Shown piece after piece: positions 46,630-56,630 of a DNA stretch of 64,000 nt. The notes beneath the pieces were generated by a model, which saw only the letters and a program-made list of their open reading frames with translations, made no database searches and was not told where the DNA came from. Source of the DNA: Taudactylus pleione (Eukaryota > Chordata > Amphibia > Anura > Myobatrachidae); assembly GCA_031769625.1 (NCBI GenBank), contig JAUIMM010000135.1, forward strand, positions 6,995,501 through 7,059,500, read 5' to 3'. Made by a program: the position numbers and the translations under genes. How positions within the stretch are numbered: the stretch's first letter is position 1; every line of letters begins with the position of its first letter.

Positions 46630-47020
46630 AGGTAACTCCATTTCTACATGTGGCAGGGCCTACTGCCTTACCACAAACATAGTACATACCAATGTCACAG
46701 TGTCTCAGAACAAAACCTCAGTGTCTGTTCTCCCCAGGGTGTGTGAGACACTGCATCAAAAACTTTTACACAGCTATATTGAGCCACTTCAAGGTGTAAA
46801 CCCTATTTAGCCTGCTCTCAGGCTGAATGGCCTAACAGCTAAAATGGCCCTGCAGATGGAGCCCTCCTTTCTCTCTCACATCCACACCCCCAGGACCCAT
46901 TCTCCGGCTTTTACCAAAAGCCGACACTCATCTGTTTGTAAAATAGACTTTTCCTGGGGCTTAAAATACATATTACAGGATTCTGGGACACATATACACG
47001 CCATCCCTAACTTCTCTAGT
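46630..47020 (-). repeat. Inverted LTR segment replacing the 5' LTR body
   Basis: The reverse complement of this stretch matches the 3' LTR from about base 14 to 400. Shared landmarks are gggatggc, tgggtcct, gagagcaggct, gggagaacagacactgagg and gtaaggcagtaggccc. It joins at 47021 directly to the last ~72 bases of an LTR in normal orientation. The ~130 LTR bases that should lie between are absent. Confidence 0.85.
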
Positions 47021-47092
47021 TTCCTGGCTGCTGTGTGTAAGGAGGTGTCCATCTACCCCAGGAGAGGGACCCCCTTCTCCGACTATATCACA
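47021..47092 (+). repeat. 3' end of the 5' LTR
   Basis: TTTCCTGGCTGCTGTGTG...ACTATATCACA matches the end of the 3' LTR (57331-57402). The primer-binding-like site follows two bases later. Confidence 0.85.
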
Positions 47093-47281
47093 AGTGGTGG
47101 AGAATGCGGGCAGACACATGGAAAACTGCAGCAAGTGGAAAGTTTTGCATTGAAAATTTAAAGAGACAGACACCAATTTGTTGTTTGGATGTCAACCTGT
47201 GTTTTGTGGAATCCATGAAGGTGGCATCGGTAGATGCTTAGTGAAGCCATATTCCGCTTCCAACCTACACCTAAAGACAAC

Positions 47282-48186
47282 ATGGAGGACATTGTTAAGG
47301 CCTTGCTCCAAGCTACGGCAGCTCAGCAAGAAGCTACCAGAGCTTAGCAGGAAACTAGCAAAGCTCAGAAAGAAGCTACCAGAGCTTAGCAAGAAACTAC
47401 CAGAGCACAGCAGGAATCCACCAATGTGCAACTATTGGCCTTGGAGACTGCCCAGAGGCAACAAGTCGCCATAGAGGAAACCCACCAGGCCTGCAGAAAG
47501 GTGGTACAACAGCTAGTAGTCCGGTCTGGAGATGCTTCCCCTGTTCTTCCAACTAACACTCACACCATACGGGTCAGGCACTTTCTGCAAAAGATGACCC
47601 AGAATGATGATGTGGAAGCATATTTTATGGCCTTTGAAAGAACTGCTGAAAGAGAGAATTGGCCTAAAGAGCAGTGGCCAAGTCTTGTGGCACCTTTCCT
47701 GTCTGGAGAACCACAGAAAGCATACTATGACTTGTGCCTGGCTGATGCAAAAGACTATGTGAATTGAAACAGGAAATCTTAACTCGATTGGGAGTCACAG
47801 TATTTGTTCGTGCCCAATGAGTCCACTGCTGGGAGTTCCAAACAGAAAAGCCTCCACGCTCACAAATGCATGACCTCGTCCATCTTACCACAAAATGGCT
47901 GCAGCCAGAGACTCTAACAGGACCACAGATCGTGGAAAGGGTCATTATGGATCGATATCTGTGGTCTCTACCTGCAACTCTACGCAAGTGGGTGAGCCAT
48001 GCAGACCCTAAAACAGCAGACCAATTGGTTGAACTGGTGGAGAGGTATGTGGCGGCTGAGGAACTGTTGAGTGTGCCCCACCGAGCCCCAATTCCGCAAT
48101 GGCGATCCCCTGTGATCACTGGTAAGACTGTTTCAAGGGAGAAGGGTGCTGGGTGGTGGAATGTACTTAAGACTGAGGGTTTGTAA
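47282..48186 (+). pseudogene. Gypsy Gag with coiled-coil repeats and SCAN-like capsid part
   Basis: From ATG 47282 the frame reads a helical, Gln/Ala/Glu-rich stretch of ~10-residue repeats, interrupted by two TAG codons (47345 and 47387) where neighbouring repeats have CAG. It continues to a stop at 47765-47767. The next frame (through 47866-48186, 106 codons) carries HDLVHLTTKWLQPE, IVERVIMDRYLWSLPATLRKWV and QLVELVERYVAAEEL. That is the helix pattern of the SCAN domain, which descends from the Gag capsid of this retrotransposon group. Gag forms the particle that packages element RNA. Another stop (TAA at 48184) separates it from the zinc knuckle. It is inactive as it stands. Confidence 0.82.
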
Positions 48187-48246
48187 CCTGGAGATGGGCC
48201 AGCCAGGTCAGGAAGGTTCCTACCCCATAATAGACATGATAATAGT

Positions 48247-48933
48247 ATGATTCAATGTTTCCGATGTGGTGGTTTGGGCCATATTTCTGCTAATTGTTCA
48301 CTCACCTCTGAACCTATGCAATGTGATACTGCTTACGTCAATCGCAGAATGTCTTTCTTTGCACAACCAGCCTGTACTGCTGATCGACAGGCTGGGACAG
48401 ATAAGCAAATGTGTATAGTTACTGTAGAAAGTAACCGAGTAGAGGCTCTGCTAGATTCTGGTAGCCTGGTTACACTTGTGAAAGCTGAACTGGTGAACCC
48501 CTTGAAGTGTAAAGGAAAAACTGTTGGTGTGACCAGCATACATGGGGATACTCACTATTATGTTACTGCGGAGGTGAACATAGAAACACAATGTGGTTCC
48601 GCGATAGTCTTTGTGGGTTTGGTGCATGGCTTGATGTATGATGCAATATTGGGGAGAGACTTTGCTCACTTCTGGAAGTTGTGGGAAAACCGATTTGTTG
48701 TAGAAGTAAATAACCCTGACCCATTTGAGAAGGTCACTGATGAAGTAGCAAAGGGAGTTTCTTCAGAATATGAGGTGTTCCCCTTTTTTAGCATGGTTGG
48801 CGATCCAGAGAATGCTGAGAATGAAAGTGGCTCACCAAGTGATGTGCCTCCTACTGAGGTGGGAAGTGTTATTGAGCCAGTTGGTCGTCTGCCTGATCTG
48901 GAAGTCAGAAAAGAGGTCTTTGCTGTGGAGTAG
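48247..48933 (+). pseudogene. Zinc knuckle and aspartic protease of the gypsy element
   Basis: An uninterrupted 228-codon frame. Near its start CFRCGGLGHISANC is a CCHC zinc knuckle (C-x2-C-x4-H-x4-C), which binds element RNA. The protease follows with EALLDSGSLVTLV, the D-S/T-G active site of retroviral-type aspartic proteases, and a second conserved stretch YDAILGRDFAHFW. The frame ends at TAG (48931-48933). Just after it, in the same frame, FYDPTLSKARENVKV reads like the beginning of a Gmr1-type integrase. Marked as a pseudogene because the polyprotein is broken before and after. Confidence 0.85.
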
Positions 48934-49060
48934 TTTTATGACCCTACTCTGTCAAAAGCCAGGGAAAATGTAAAAGTGGGAAAGGTTAATTATAAAGTTT
49001 ACCAGCCGGGGAAAAGAAAGCCAGAACAGATAAAACCTTGGAAGGATAGAGCAGCTCTGT
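48934..49060 (+). pseudogene. Integrase remnant (core deleted)
   Basis: Directly after the protease frame, DPTLSKARENVKV is followed without a gap by GKVNYKVYQPGKRKPEQIK and PWKDR. The first resembles the entry to an integrase; the second resembles the C-terminal tail with a VNYKV...KPEQ...KPW pattern found downstream of gypsy integrases. The zinc-binding HHCC and D,D-35-E core that should lie between are absent, implying an in-frame internal deletion of roughly a kilobase. The position upstream of reverse transcriptase is the Gmr1 order. Confidence 0.65.
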
Positions 49061-49079
49061 CAGCCATCCCAGCCCCTCC

Positions 49080-49962
49080 AGTAAGCCCAGGGTCCTTGGT
49101 TCCTGAAGTGACAGTAGCTAAAACCCTGTCGGCAGTTCAACAGCAGGAAGTTAAGGAATTTCTTATCAGAAATAGGGTTTTGTTTTCAGATAAACCAGGC
49201 AAAACCACAGTCATTAAACAAGACATAATCCACAGTCATTAAACATGACATAATCACTGACCCAGGGGTTAAGATTAACCTAAAGCCCTATAGGTTACCA
49301 GAAGCCCAAAGAGAATCTGTATCTAACGAAATTTTAAAAATGTTGGAATTGGATGTAATTGATGAATCACATAGTGAGTGGTCAAGTCCCATTGTGCTTA
49401 TTCCAATGCGTGGCGGGAGTGTGCGTTTCTGCAACGATTTCCGAAAATTGAACAGTGTGTCAAAGTTCGATGCCTACCCTATGCCTAGGGTGGATGAACT
49501 AATTGAAAAACTAGGAACAGTCAGGTACAGTATTTAACCACTGTAGACTTAACCAAAGTGTATTGGCAAGTGCTGTTAACTGAGAATGCCAAAGAAAAGA
49601 CTGCTTTTTCTGTACAAGAAGGGTTGTTCCAATACAAGATGTTGCCCTTTGGGTTACATTGGGCACTGGCTACCTTTCAAAGGATGCTGGATAGAATTCT
49701 AAGGCCCCATAAACAGTATGCTGCTGCTTATCTAGATGGTGTGGTCATTCATAGTTCTGATTGGCAGTCTCACTTGCCCAGAGTGCAAGCAGTGTTGGAC
49801 TTCATCTATAGGGCAGGATTGACAGCCAACCCAAAAAGATGTTGCCTAGGGATGGAAGAAGTAAAGTTTCTTGGATACACCATTGGCGGAGGTCTGATAA
49901 AGCCACAGCTTAATAAAATTGAGGCAATACAAAACTGGTCACGACCCCTGAATAAGAAGTAG
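49080..49962 (+). pseudogene. Gypsy reverse transcriptase, broken
   Basis: Blocks in order are VKEFLIRNRVLFSDKPG (49156 on), ELDVIDESHSEWSSPIVLIP (49346 on), RFCNDFRKLN, KFDAYPMPRVDELI, then a shift near 49535 and YWQVLLTENAKEKTAF, FQYKMLPFGL and AAYLDGVVIHS. The active site reads YLDG instead of YLDD, so the second catalytic Asp is lost. A ~25-bp tandem duplication (acagtcattaaacaagacat / acagtcattaaacatgacat, 49209-49252) adds a stop. The thumb part FLGYTIGGG follows, with a stop at 49960-49962. Confidence 0.88.
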
Positions 49963-50560
49963 GTGAGAGCCTTCTTAGGGATTACTGGGTATTATAGGAG
50001 ATTTATACCCAATTTTGCCACCATTGCAGTCCCACTGACTGACCTTACCAAAGGCAAACATAAAGTCATGGGAAATGGAGTCCTGAGCAGAGATGGCTTT
50101 TCAGGGGTTAAAAATTGCATTGTGTACCCAACCAGTTCTTATGACCCCTGATTTTGACAGGGAGTTTGTTATGCAAACTGATGCATGAGATGTAGGCATA
50201 GGAGCGATCCTGTTCCAGAGCAAAGAAGGTGAAGAACACCCTATTTGTTGCCTATGCAGGAAATGGAATGTACATGAGAGAAACTATGCTATGGTCGAGA
50301 AAGAAGCATTGGCCATAAAGTGGGTATTAGAAACTCTCAGGTACTACTTGGTGGGAAGGATGTTCAGGCTGATCACTGACCATGCCCCTTTGAAATGGAT
50401 GTCATAGAACAAATTGAGCAATGGGAGAATAACAAGGTTGTTCTTGGCACTGCAGAACTTTAAATTTACAGTCGAACACAGGCCAGGAAGCCAGCTGGCC
50501 AATGCAGGTGCTTTGTCATGTGTTCATTGTTTGGGAGCTGCAGTTCTTCCACCCCACAGG
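49963..50560 (+). pseudogene. Gypsy connection/RNase H, broken, followed at once by the LTR
   Basis: [16 protein letters not shown] begins the region after reverse transcriptase. After a shift, FVMQTDA then a TGA, GAILFQSKEGEEHPI, EKEALAIKWVLETLRYYL, TDHAPLKW, a TAG and FTVEHRPGSQLANA mark RNase H with its Asp and Glu positions. The frame ends close to the purine tract at 50567, so nothing such as integrase lies downstream. Several stops disable it. Confidence 0.85.
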
Positions 50561-51179
50561 TTGAAACAAAGGGGGGGATATGTGATAGAAGCACTGAAGA
50601 TGTCTGGGATGGCATATATGTGTGTCCCAGATTCCTATCATATGTGTTTTAAACACCCCAGGAAAAGCCTGTTATGCCAAACAAGGCCAGAAGTGTCGGC
50701 CGGATAATGGGTCCTAGGGATGTGGATGTGAGAAGAGAAGGGAGGGTTCCATCCACAGGCCATTTCAGGTGTTGGACCTTTCAGTCTGAGAGCAGGCTGA
50801 TTGGTAGTTGCACCTGCAAGTGGTTCATATAGCTTTGTTAAGGTTTTGGTTCAGTGACTCACATACCCTGGGGGAGAACAGACACTGAGGTTTGTTCAGA
50901 GACACTGTGATATTTGAAGGTGCTGTGTTTGTGTTTGTGGTAAGGCAGTAGGCCCTTGCCACCTGTCTAGTTAGTGCCCAGACGGGCTAGGATTTATTTT
51001 TGTGTTTTGTTTATTTTGTTGTTTATATTAGGGGTGAGCGGGTTCGGATTTCTGAAATCCGAACCCCCCCGAACCCTCCCGATCCGAGTCTGATCCGAGT
51101 CAGGCTCGACTTTTCCCGCCTGACTCGGATCTGAAATCGAGGCAAAACGTCATCATCCCGCCTTCCGAGTCTCGCGGGT

Positions 51180-51240
51180 TTTGGATCCTATATAAGGTAC
51201 CCGTGTCGGCGCCATTTTCTCACTCGGCTGTGGACAGTGA
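51180..51240 (+). promoter_or_regulatory. Likely hAT promoter
   Basis: TCCTATATAAGGTACC (51187-51202) is a good TATA box, followed ~20 bases later by cggcgccattttctcactc, a plausible start region. The decayed copy has TCTATAAAAGGTCCC at the same place (26661). The transposase ATG is 2.3 kb downstream, beyond the tandem array. Confidence 0.5.
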
Positions 51241-51540
51241 AGAGGGAGGGTGGGAGTTAGGGCTGTGTAGTGTAGTGTAGTGTAGTGCTGCTGTTGTCCA
51301 CTACTTCAAAGTCCATAGGGGCTGGCTGTGTTGTGCTGTGCTGCTGTTGTTAATAGGGGCTGTGTCCACTACTTCAAAGTCCATAGGGGCTGGCTGGACT
51401 GTGTTGTGCAGTCAGTTCTCCATAGGGGCTGTGTCCACTCCAAAGTCCTGTGCAGTGTCCCAGTCCTAAAGGAGTGCTGTAGTGTTGTCCAGGGGGTGCT
51501 CTGTCCATCAGGGGTGCTCCCCCCAAGTGCTAAAAAAATA

Positions 51541-53490
51541 ATATATTTTCTGTGTTTGTGAATTGTGTGCGCAGTAGCCGCACGTGCATCAACAAAGTAG
51601 TGCCAAGCGTGCGCCTGTGTCATAAGTAAAGGGCCGGCTGGCTTGACCGTTAAGGGTGCTGTAACCCCCGAAAGTACACTCCAGTCCAAACCAAAAAAAA
51701 AATTATTTTCTGTGTTTGTGAATTGTGTGCGCAGTAGCCGCACGTGCATCAACAAAGTAGTGCCAAGCGTGCGCCTGTGTCATAAGTAAAGGGCCGGCTG
51801 GCTTGACCGTTAAGGGTGCTGTAACCCCCGAAAGTACACTCCAGTCCAAACCAAAAAAAAAATTATTTTCTGTGTTTGTGAATTGTGTGCGCAGTAGCCG
51901 CACGTGCATCAACAAAGTAGTGCCAAGCGTGCGCCTGTGTCATAAGTAAAGGGCCGGCTGGCTTGACCGTTAAAGGGTGCTGTAACCCCCAAAGTACACT
52001 CCAGTCCAAACCAAAAAAAAAAATATTTTCTGTGTTTGTGAATTGTGTGCGCAGTAGCCGCACGTGCATCAACAAAGTAGTGCCAAGCGTGCGCCTGTGT
52101 CATAAGTAAAGGGCCGGCTGGCTTGACCGTTAAAGGGTGCTGTAACCCCCGAAAGTACACTCCAGTCCAAACCAAAAAAAAATTATTTTCTGTGTTTGTG
52201 AATTGTGTGCGCAGTAGCCGCACGTGCATCAACAAAGTAGTGCCAAGCGTGCGCCTGTGTCATAAGTAAAGGGCCGGCTGGCTTGACCGTTAAGGGTGCT
52301 GTAACCCCCGAAAGTACACTCCAGTCCAAACCAAAAAAAAAATTATTTTCTGTGTTTGTGAATTGTGTGCGCAGTAGCCGCACGTGCATCAACAAAGTAG
52401 TGCCAAGCGTGCGCCTGTGTCATAAGTAAAGGGCCGGCTGGCTTGACCGTTAAGGGTGCTGTAACCCCCGAAAGTACACTCCAGTCCAAACCAAAAAAAA
52501 AATTATTTTCTGTGTTTGTGAATTGTGTGCGCAGTAGCCGCACGTGCATCAACAAAGTAGTGCCAAGCGTGCGCCTGTGTCATAAGTAAAGGGCCGGCTG
52601 GCTTGACCGTTAAAGGGTGCTGTAACCCCCGAAAGTACACTCCAGTCCAAACCAAAAAAAAAATTATTTTCTGTGTTTGTGAATTGTGTGCGCAGTAGCC
52701 GCACGTGCATCAACAAAGTAGTGCCAAGCGTGCGCCTGTGTCATAAGTAAAGGGCCGGCTGGCTTGACCGTTAAAGGGTGCTGTAACCCCCGAAAGTACA
52801 CTCCAGTCCAAACCAAAAAAAAAATTATTTTCTGTGTTTGTGAATTGTGTGCGCAGTAGCCGCACGTGCATCAACAAAGTAGTGCCAAGCGTGCGCCTGT
52901 GTCATAAGTAAAGGGCCGGCTGGCTTGACCGTTAAAGGGTGCTGTAACCCCCGAAAGTACACTCCAGTCCAAACCAAAAAAAAAATTATTTTCTGTGTTT
53001 GTGAATTGTGTGCGCAGTAGCCGCACGTGCATCAACAAAGTAGTGCCAAGAGTGCGCCTGTGTCATAAGTAAAGGGCCGGCTGGCTTGACCGTTAAAGGG
53101 TGCTGTAACCCCCAAAGTACACTCCAGTCCAAACCAAAAAAAAAATTATTTTCTGTGTTTGTGAATTGTGTGCGCAGTAGCCGCACGTGCATCAACAAAG
53201 TAGTGCCAAGCGTGCGCCTGTGTCATAAGTAAAGGGCCGGCTGGCTTGACCGTTAAAGGGTGCTGTAACCCCCGAAAGTACACTCCAGTCCAAACCAAAA
53301 AAAAAATTATTTTCTGTGTTTGTGAATTGTGTGCGCAGTAGCCGCACGTGCATCAACAAAGTAGTGCCAAGCGTGCGCCTGTGTCATAAGTAAAGGGCCG
53401 GCTGGCTTGGCCGTTAAAGGGTGCTGTAACCCCTGAAAGTACACTCCAGTCCAAACCAAAAAAAAAATTATTTTCTGTGTTTAGCCGCAC
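51541..53490. repeat. 160-bp tandem array in the hAT leader (12 copies)
   Basis: About twelve full units of 160-162 bp plus a cut-short last one. Each has ttttctgtgtttgtg, cagtagccgcacgtgc, ccggctggcttgaccg and a run of 8-10 A. Units are nearly identical; differences are mostly a one-base change in ttaagggt/ttaaagggt, the A-run length and one agtgcgc for gcgtgcgc. Open frames on the - strand in each unit are by-products. The last unit lacks ~19 bases and leads straight to the transposase ATG. Confidence 0.97.
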
Positions 53491-53516
53491 GTATATATCA
53501 AATCGATATAACATAA

Positions 53517-56500
53517 ATGGAGGACCAAACTTTCTCCGATAAAAATAAAATAGAGAAAGATCAAGAACCACTTCCTCCTAGTGCTGAAGCTGCTGCCACT
53601 AGTCATGACATAGACGATAACATGCCATCAACGTCGTCTGCCAAGGCCGATGCCCAATGTCATAGTAGAGGGCACATACAATCCCAAATGGCAAAGTTCA
53701 GGAAAATGACCTTGAAAAAGACATTTAAATCAGCTGAAGAGAAACGTAAACTTGCCAATATGCCATTTACGACACGGAGTGGCAAGGAACGGTTAAGGTC
53801 GATCCCTAGTATGTTCATGACTAGTGGTTCAGCTTCACATGACGATGGAAGCCCTCCTCCCACTAAAAAAATCAAAAGAGTTAAGCTGGCAAAAGCACAG
53901 CGAAGAACTGTGCTTTCTAAGAAGATATCACAAATCCCCAAGGAGAGTCCAAGTGTGGTGGTGGTTGCGATGCCTGACCTTCCCAGCACTGGACAGGAAG
54001 AGGTGGCTCTTTCCACCATTTGCACGCCCCCTGCAAGTGCTGAAAGGAGCACCCACAGTCCACTTGCTGATATGCAAATTGAAGATGTCACTGTTGAAGT
54101 ACAACAGGATGAGGATACTGGTGTAGCTGGCGCTGAGGAGGAAGTTGGCGAGGAGGATTCTGATGGTGATGTGGTTTGTTTAAATCAGGCTCCGGGGGAG
54201 ACAGTTGTTGTCCGTGGGATGAAAAAGCCCATCACGGTCATGCCTGGGCAGAAGACCAAACATTCCACCTCTTTGGTCTGGCAATATTTCTATCCAAATC
54301 CGGACAACAACTGTCTTGCCATATGTACCATATGTAAAGGTGAAATAAGTAGGGGTAGGGACGTCAACCACCTAGGAACATCCTCCCTTATACGGCACCT
54401 GCAGCGCGTTCATAAAAAGTTACTGTCAAGTTCAGAAACTTTGGCTAAGACCGTAAGCAGTCCAGGGACACCTAAATCCCGTTGTCCTGTTGTATCCAAG
54501 CGCCTGCAAACCACACCGTCAACTCCCTCCTCGTCAATTTCCTCCTTAGTCAGGATCGGAAGTAGTCCTGCAGGCCATGTCACTGGCATGACTGACTCTC
54601 CTATCCAGGATTCCTCTGGAGGATCCTGCATTGCTACGCCTACTGCTGCCGCTGCTGCTGTTGCTGCTGCTGGGAGTCGTTCATCATCCCAGAGAGGAAG
54701 TAGGAACACCACTACTTTTACTAAACAATTGACCCTCCAACAGTCCTTAGCGAGGAGGATGAAGTACGACAGCAGTCATCCTGAAGCAAAACGTATAACT
54801 GAGGCCTTGACTGCTATGTTGGTGTTAGACGTGCGTCCGGTATCCGCCATTAGTGCAGTGGGATTTAGACAATTGATGGAGGTAGTGTGTCCCCGGTTCC
54901 AAATCCCGTCTAGATTCCACTTCACTAGGCAGGCGATACCGAGACTGTACAGAAACGTCAGAAAAAGTGTCCTCAGTGTCCTGAAAAATGCCGTTGTACA
55001 CAATGTCCACTTAACCACGGACATGTGGACAAGTGGAACAGGGCAGACTAAGGACTATATGACTGTGACAGCCCACTGGGTAGATGTATCACCTTACGCA
55101 GCAACAGCAGCAGCGTCACCAGTAGCAGCATCTCAGAAACGCCAGCTCGTTACAAGGCAGGCTACGCTGTGTATCACTGCTTTCAGTAAGAGGCACACCG
55201 CCGACAACCTCTTAGAGAAACTGAGGGAAATCATCGCCCAGTGGCTTACCCCACTTAGACTCTCCTGGGGATTTGTGATATCTGACAACGCCACCAATAT
55301 TGTGCGGGCATTACATCTGGGCAAATTCCAGCACGTCCCATGTTTTGCTCACACAATAAACTTGGTGGTGCAGAATTTTCTGAAAAGCGACAGGGGCGTG
55401 CAGGAGACGCTTTGGGTGGCCCGAAAAATTTCTGGCCACTTTCGCCATTCAGCGACTGCGTGCCGAAGACTGGAGCGCCAGCAAACACTCTTGAACCTGC
55501 CCCGCCATCACCTGAAGCAAGAGGTTGTGACGCGGTGGAACTCAACCCTCTATATGCTTCAGAGGATGGAGGAGCAGCAAAAGGCCATACAAGCCTATAC
55601 ATCCACCTATGACATAGGCAAAGGAGGGGGTATGCACCTGACTCAAGCGCAGTGGAGAATGATTTCCGTGTTGTGCAAGGTTCTCCAGCCCTTCGAACTT
55701 GCCACACGTGAAGTCAGTTCAGACACAGCCAGCTTGAGTCAGGTCATTCCCCTCATCAGGCTTTTGCAGAAGCAGCTGGAGAAAGTGAAGGAGGAGCTAA
55801 GACGGAGCGATTCCGCTCGGCATGTGGGACTTGTGGATGAAGCCCTTCATTCGCTTTGCCAGGATTCCAGGGTGGTCAATCTGTTGAAATCAGACCACTA
55901 CATTTTGGCCACCGTGCTTGATCCTAGGTTTAAAGCCTATGTGGTGTCTCTCTTTCCGGCCGACACAAGCCTGCAGAGGTGCAAAGACCTGCTGGTGAAC
56001 ACACTGTCAGCTGAAGCGGAACGTGACACGTCAACGGCTCCTTCTTCATTTTCTCCCGCAACTGGGGCTGCCAGGAAAAAACTTAGGTATCCTAAGCAAC
56101 CCGCTGGCGGTGATGCAGGGCAGGCAGGACCAAGTTTGGACATCTGGTCCGGACTGAAGGACCTGGCAACAATTTCTGACATGTCTACTGTCACTGCATA
56201 TGATACTGTCACCATTGACAGAATGGTGGAGGATTACATCGGTGACAGCATCCAAGTAGGCATGTCAGACAGTCCATACCTGTACTGGCAGGAAAAAGAG
56301 GCAATTTGGAGGCCCCTGTACAAGCTGGCTCTATTTTACCTAAGTTGCCCCCCCTCCAGTGTGTACTCCGAAAGAGTGTTTAGTGCAGCCGGGAACCTTG
56401 TCAGCGAAAGGCGTAGGAGGTTGCTTCCACAGAATGTGGAGAAGATGATGTTCATCAAAATGAATTATCAGCTCTTCCAGGGAGACCAGCCTCCAGAAGG

Positions 56501-56630
56501 TACAGAGGGACCTGTGGTGGTGGATTCAAGTGGGGACGAGTTAATACTTTGTGAGGATGAGGATGTACACACTGAAGAGGGTGAGGAATCGGTGGATGAG
56601 GAGGATGAGGATGACATCTTGCCTCCGTAG
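53517..56630 (+). CDS. hAT transposase with BED zinc finger, 1,037 aa, intact
   Basis: This is a cut-and-paste transposase acting in the nucleus on its own element ends. The N-terminal ~240 residues are polar with a basic patch (KKIKRVKLAKAQRR, a likely nuclear signal) and an acidic patch. A BED finger follows: C270-x2-C273 and H294-x4-H299. The RNase H-like core has TTDMWTS with catalytic Asp near D502, VISDNATN with D590, the C-x2-H motif CFAHTINL (C609, H612) and RWNSTLYM (R673, W674). The C-terminal hAT dimerisation part reads LALFYLSCPPSSVYSERVFSAAGNL and RRRRLLP. The frame has no stop or shift, and every expected motif except the third catalytic Glu, which I cannot place by eye, is present. 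ATG 53517 is the first after the array. A domesticated host gene is unlikely, because the ends and target duplication are intact. Confidence 0.95.
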   Translation: MEDQTFSDKNKIEKDQEPLPPSAEAAATSHDIDDNMPSTSSAKADAQCHSRGHIQSQMAKFRKMTLKKTFKSAEEKRKLANMPFTTRSGKERLRSIPSMFMTSGSASHDDGSPPPTKKIKRVKLAKAQRRTVLSKKISQIPKESPSVVVVAMPDLPSTGQEEVALSTICTPPASAERSTHSPLADMQIEDVTVEVQQDEDTGVAGAEEEVGEEDSDGDVVCLNQAPGETVVVRGMKKPITVMPGQKTKHSTSLVWQYFYPNPDNNCLAICTICKGEISRGRDVNHLGTSSLIRHLQRVHKKLLSSSETLAKTVSSPGTPKSRCPVVSKRLQTTPSTPSSSISSLVRIGSSPAGHVTGMTDSPIQDSSGGSCIATPTAAAAAVAAAGSRSSSQRGSRNTTTFTKQLTLQQSLARRMKYDSSHPEAKRITEALTAMLVLDVRPVSAISAVGFRQLMEVVCPRFQIPSRFHFTRQAIPRLYRNVRKSVLSVLKNAVVHNVHLTTDMWTSGTGQTKDYMTVTAHWVDVSPYAATAAASPVAASQKRQLVTRQATLCITAFSKRHTADNLLEKLREIIAQWLTPLRLSWGFVISDNATNIVRALHLGKFQHVPCFAHTINLVVQNFLKSDRGVQETLWVARKISGHFRHSATACRRLERQQTLLNLPRHHLKQEVVTRWNSTLYMLQRMEEQQKAIQAYTSTYDIGKGGGMHLTQAQWRMISVLCKVLQPFELATREVSSDTASLSQVIPLIRLLQKQLEKVKEELRRSDSARHVGLVDEALHSLCQDSRVVNLLKSDHYILATVLDPRFKAYVVSLFPADTSLQRCKDLLVNTLSAEAERDTSTAPSSFSPATGAARKKLRYPKQPAGGDAGQAGPSLDIWSGLKDLATISDMSTVTAYDTVTIDRMVEDYIGDSIQVGMSDSPYLYWQEKEAIWRPLYKLALFYLSCPPSSVYSERVFSAAGNLVSERRRRLLPQNVEKMMFIKMNYQLFQGDQPPEGTEGPVVVDSSGDELILCEDEDVHTEEGEESVDEEDEDDILPP

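Noticed and set aside
51541..53490. CRISPR-like array or a family of 70-residue proteins on the - strand
   Set aside because: The 160-bp units are contiguous and nearly identical with no unique spacers, the context is a eukaryotic transposon leader, and the frames simply repeat with the unit.
53517..56630. Domesticated ZBED-like host gene
   Set aside because: The coding region lies inside an element with matching ends and a perfect 8-bp target duplication within a retrotransposon LTR, as expected for a transposon rather than a host gene.
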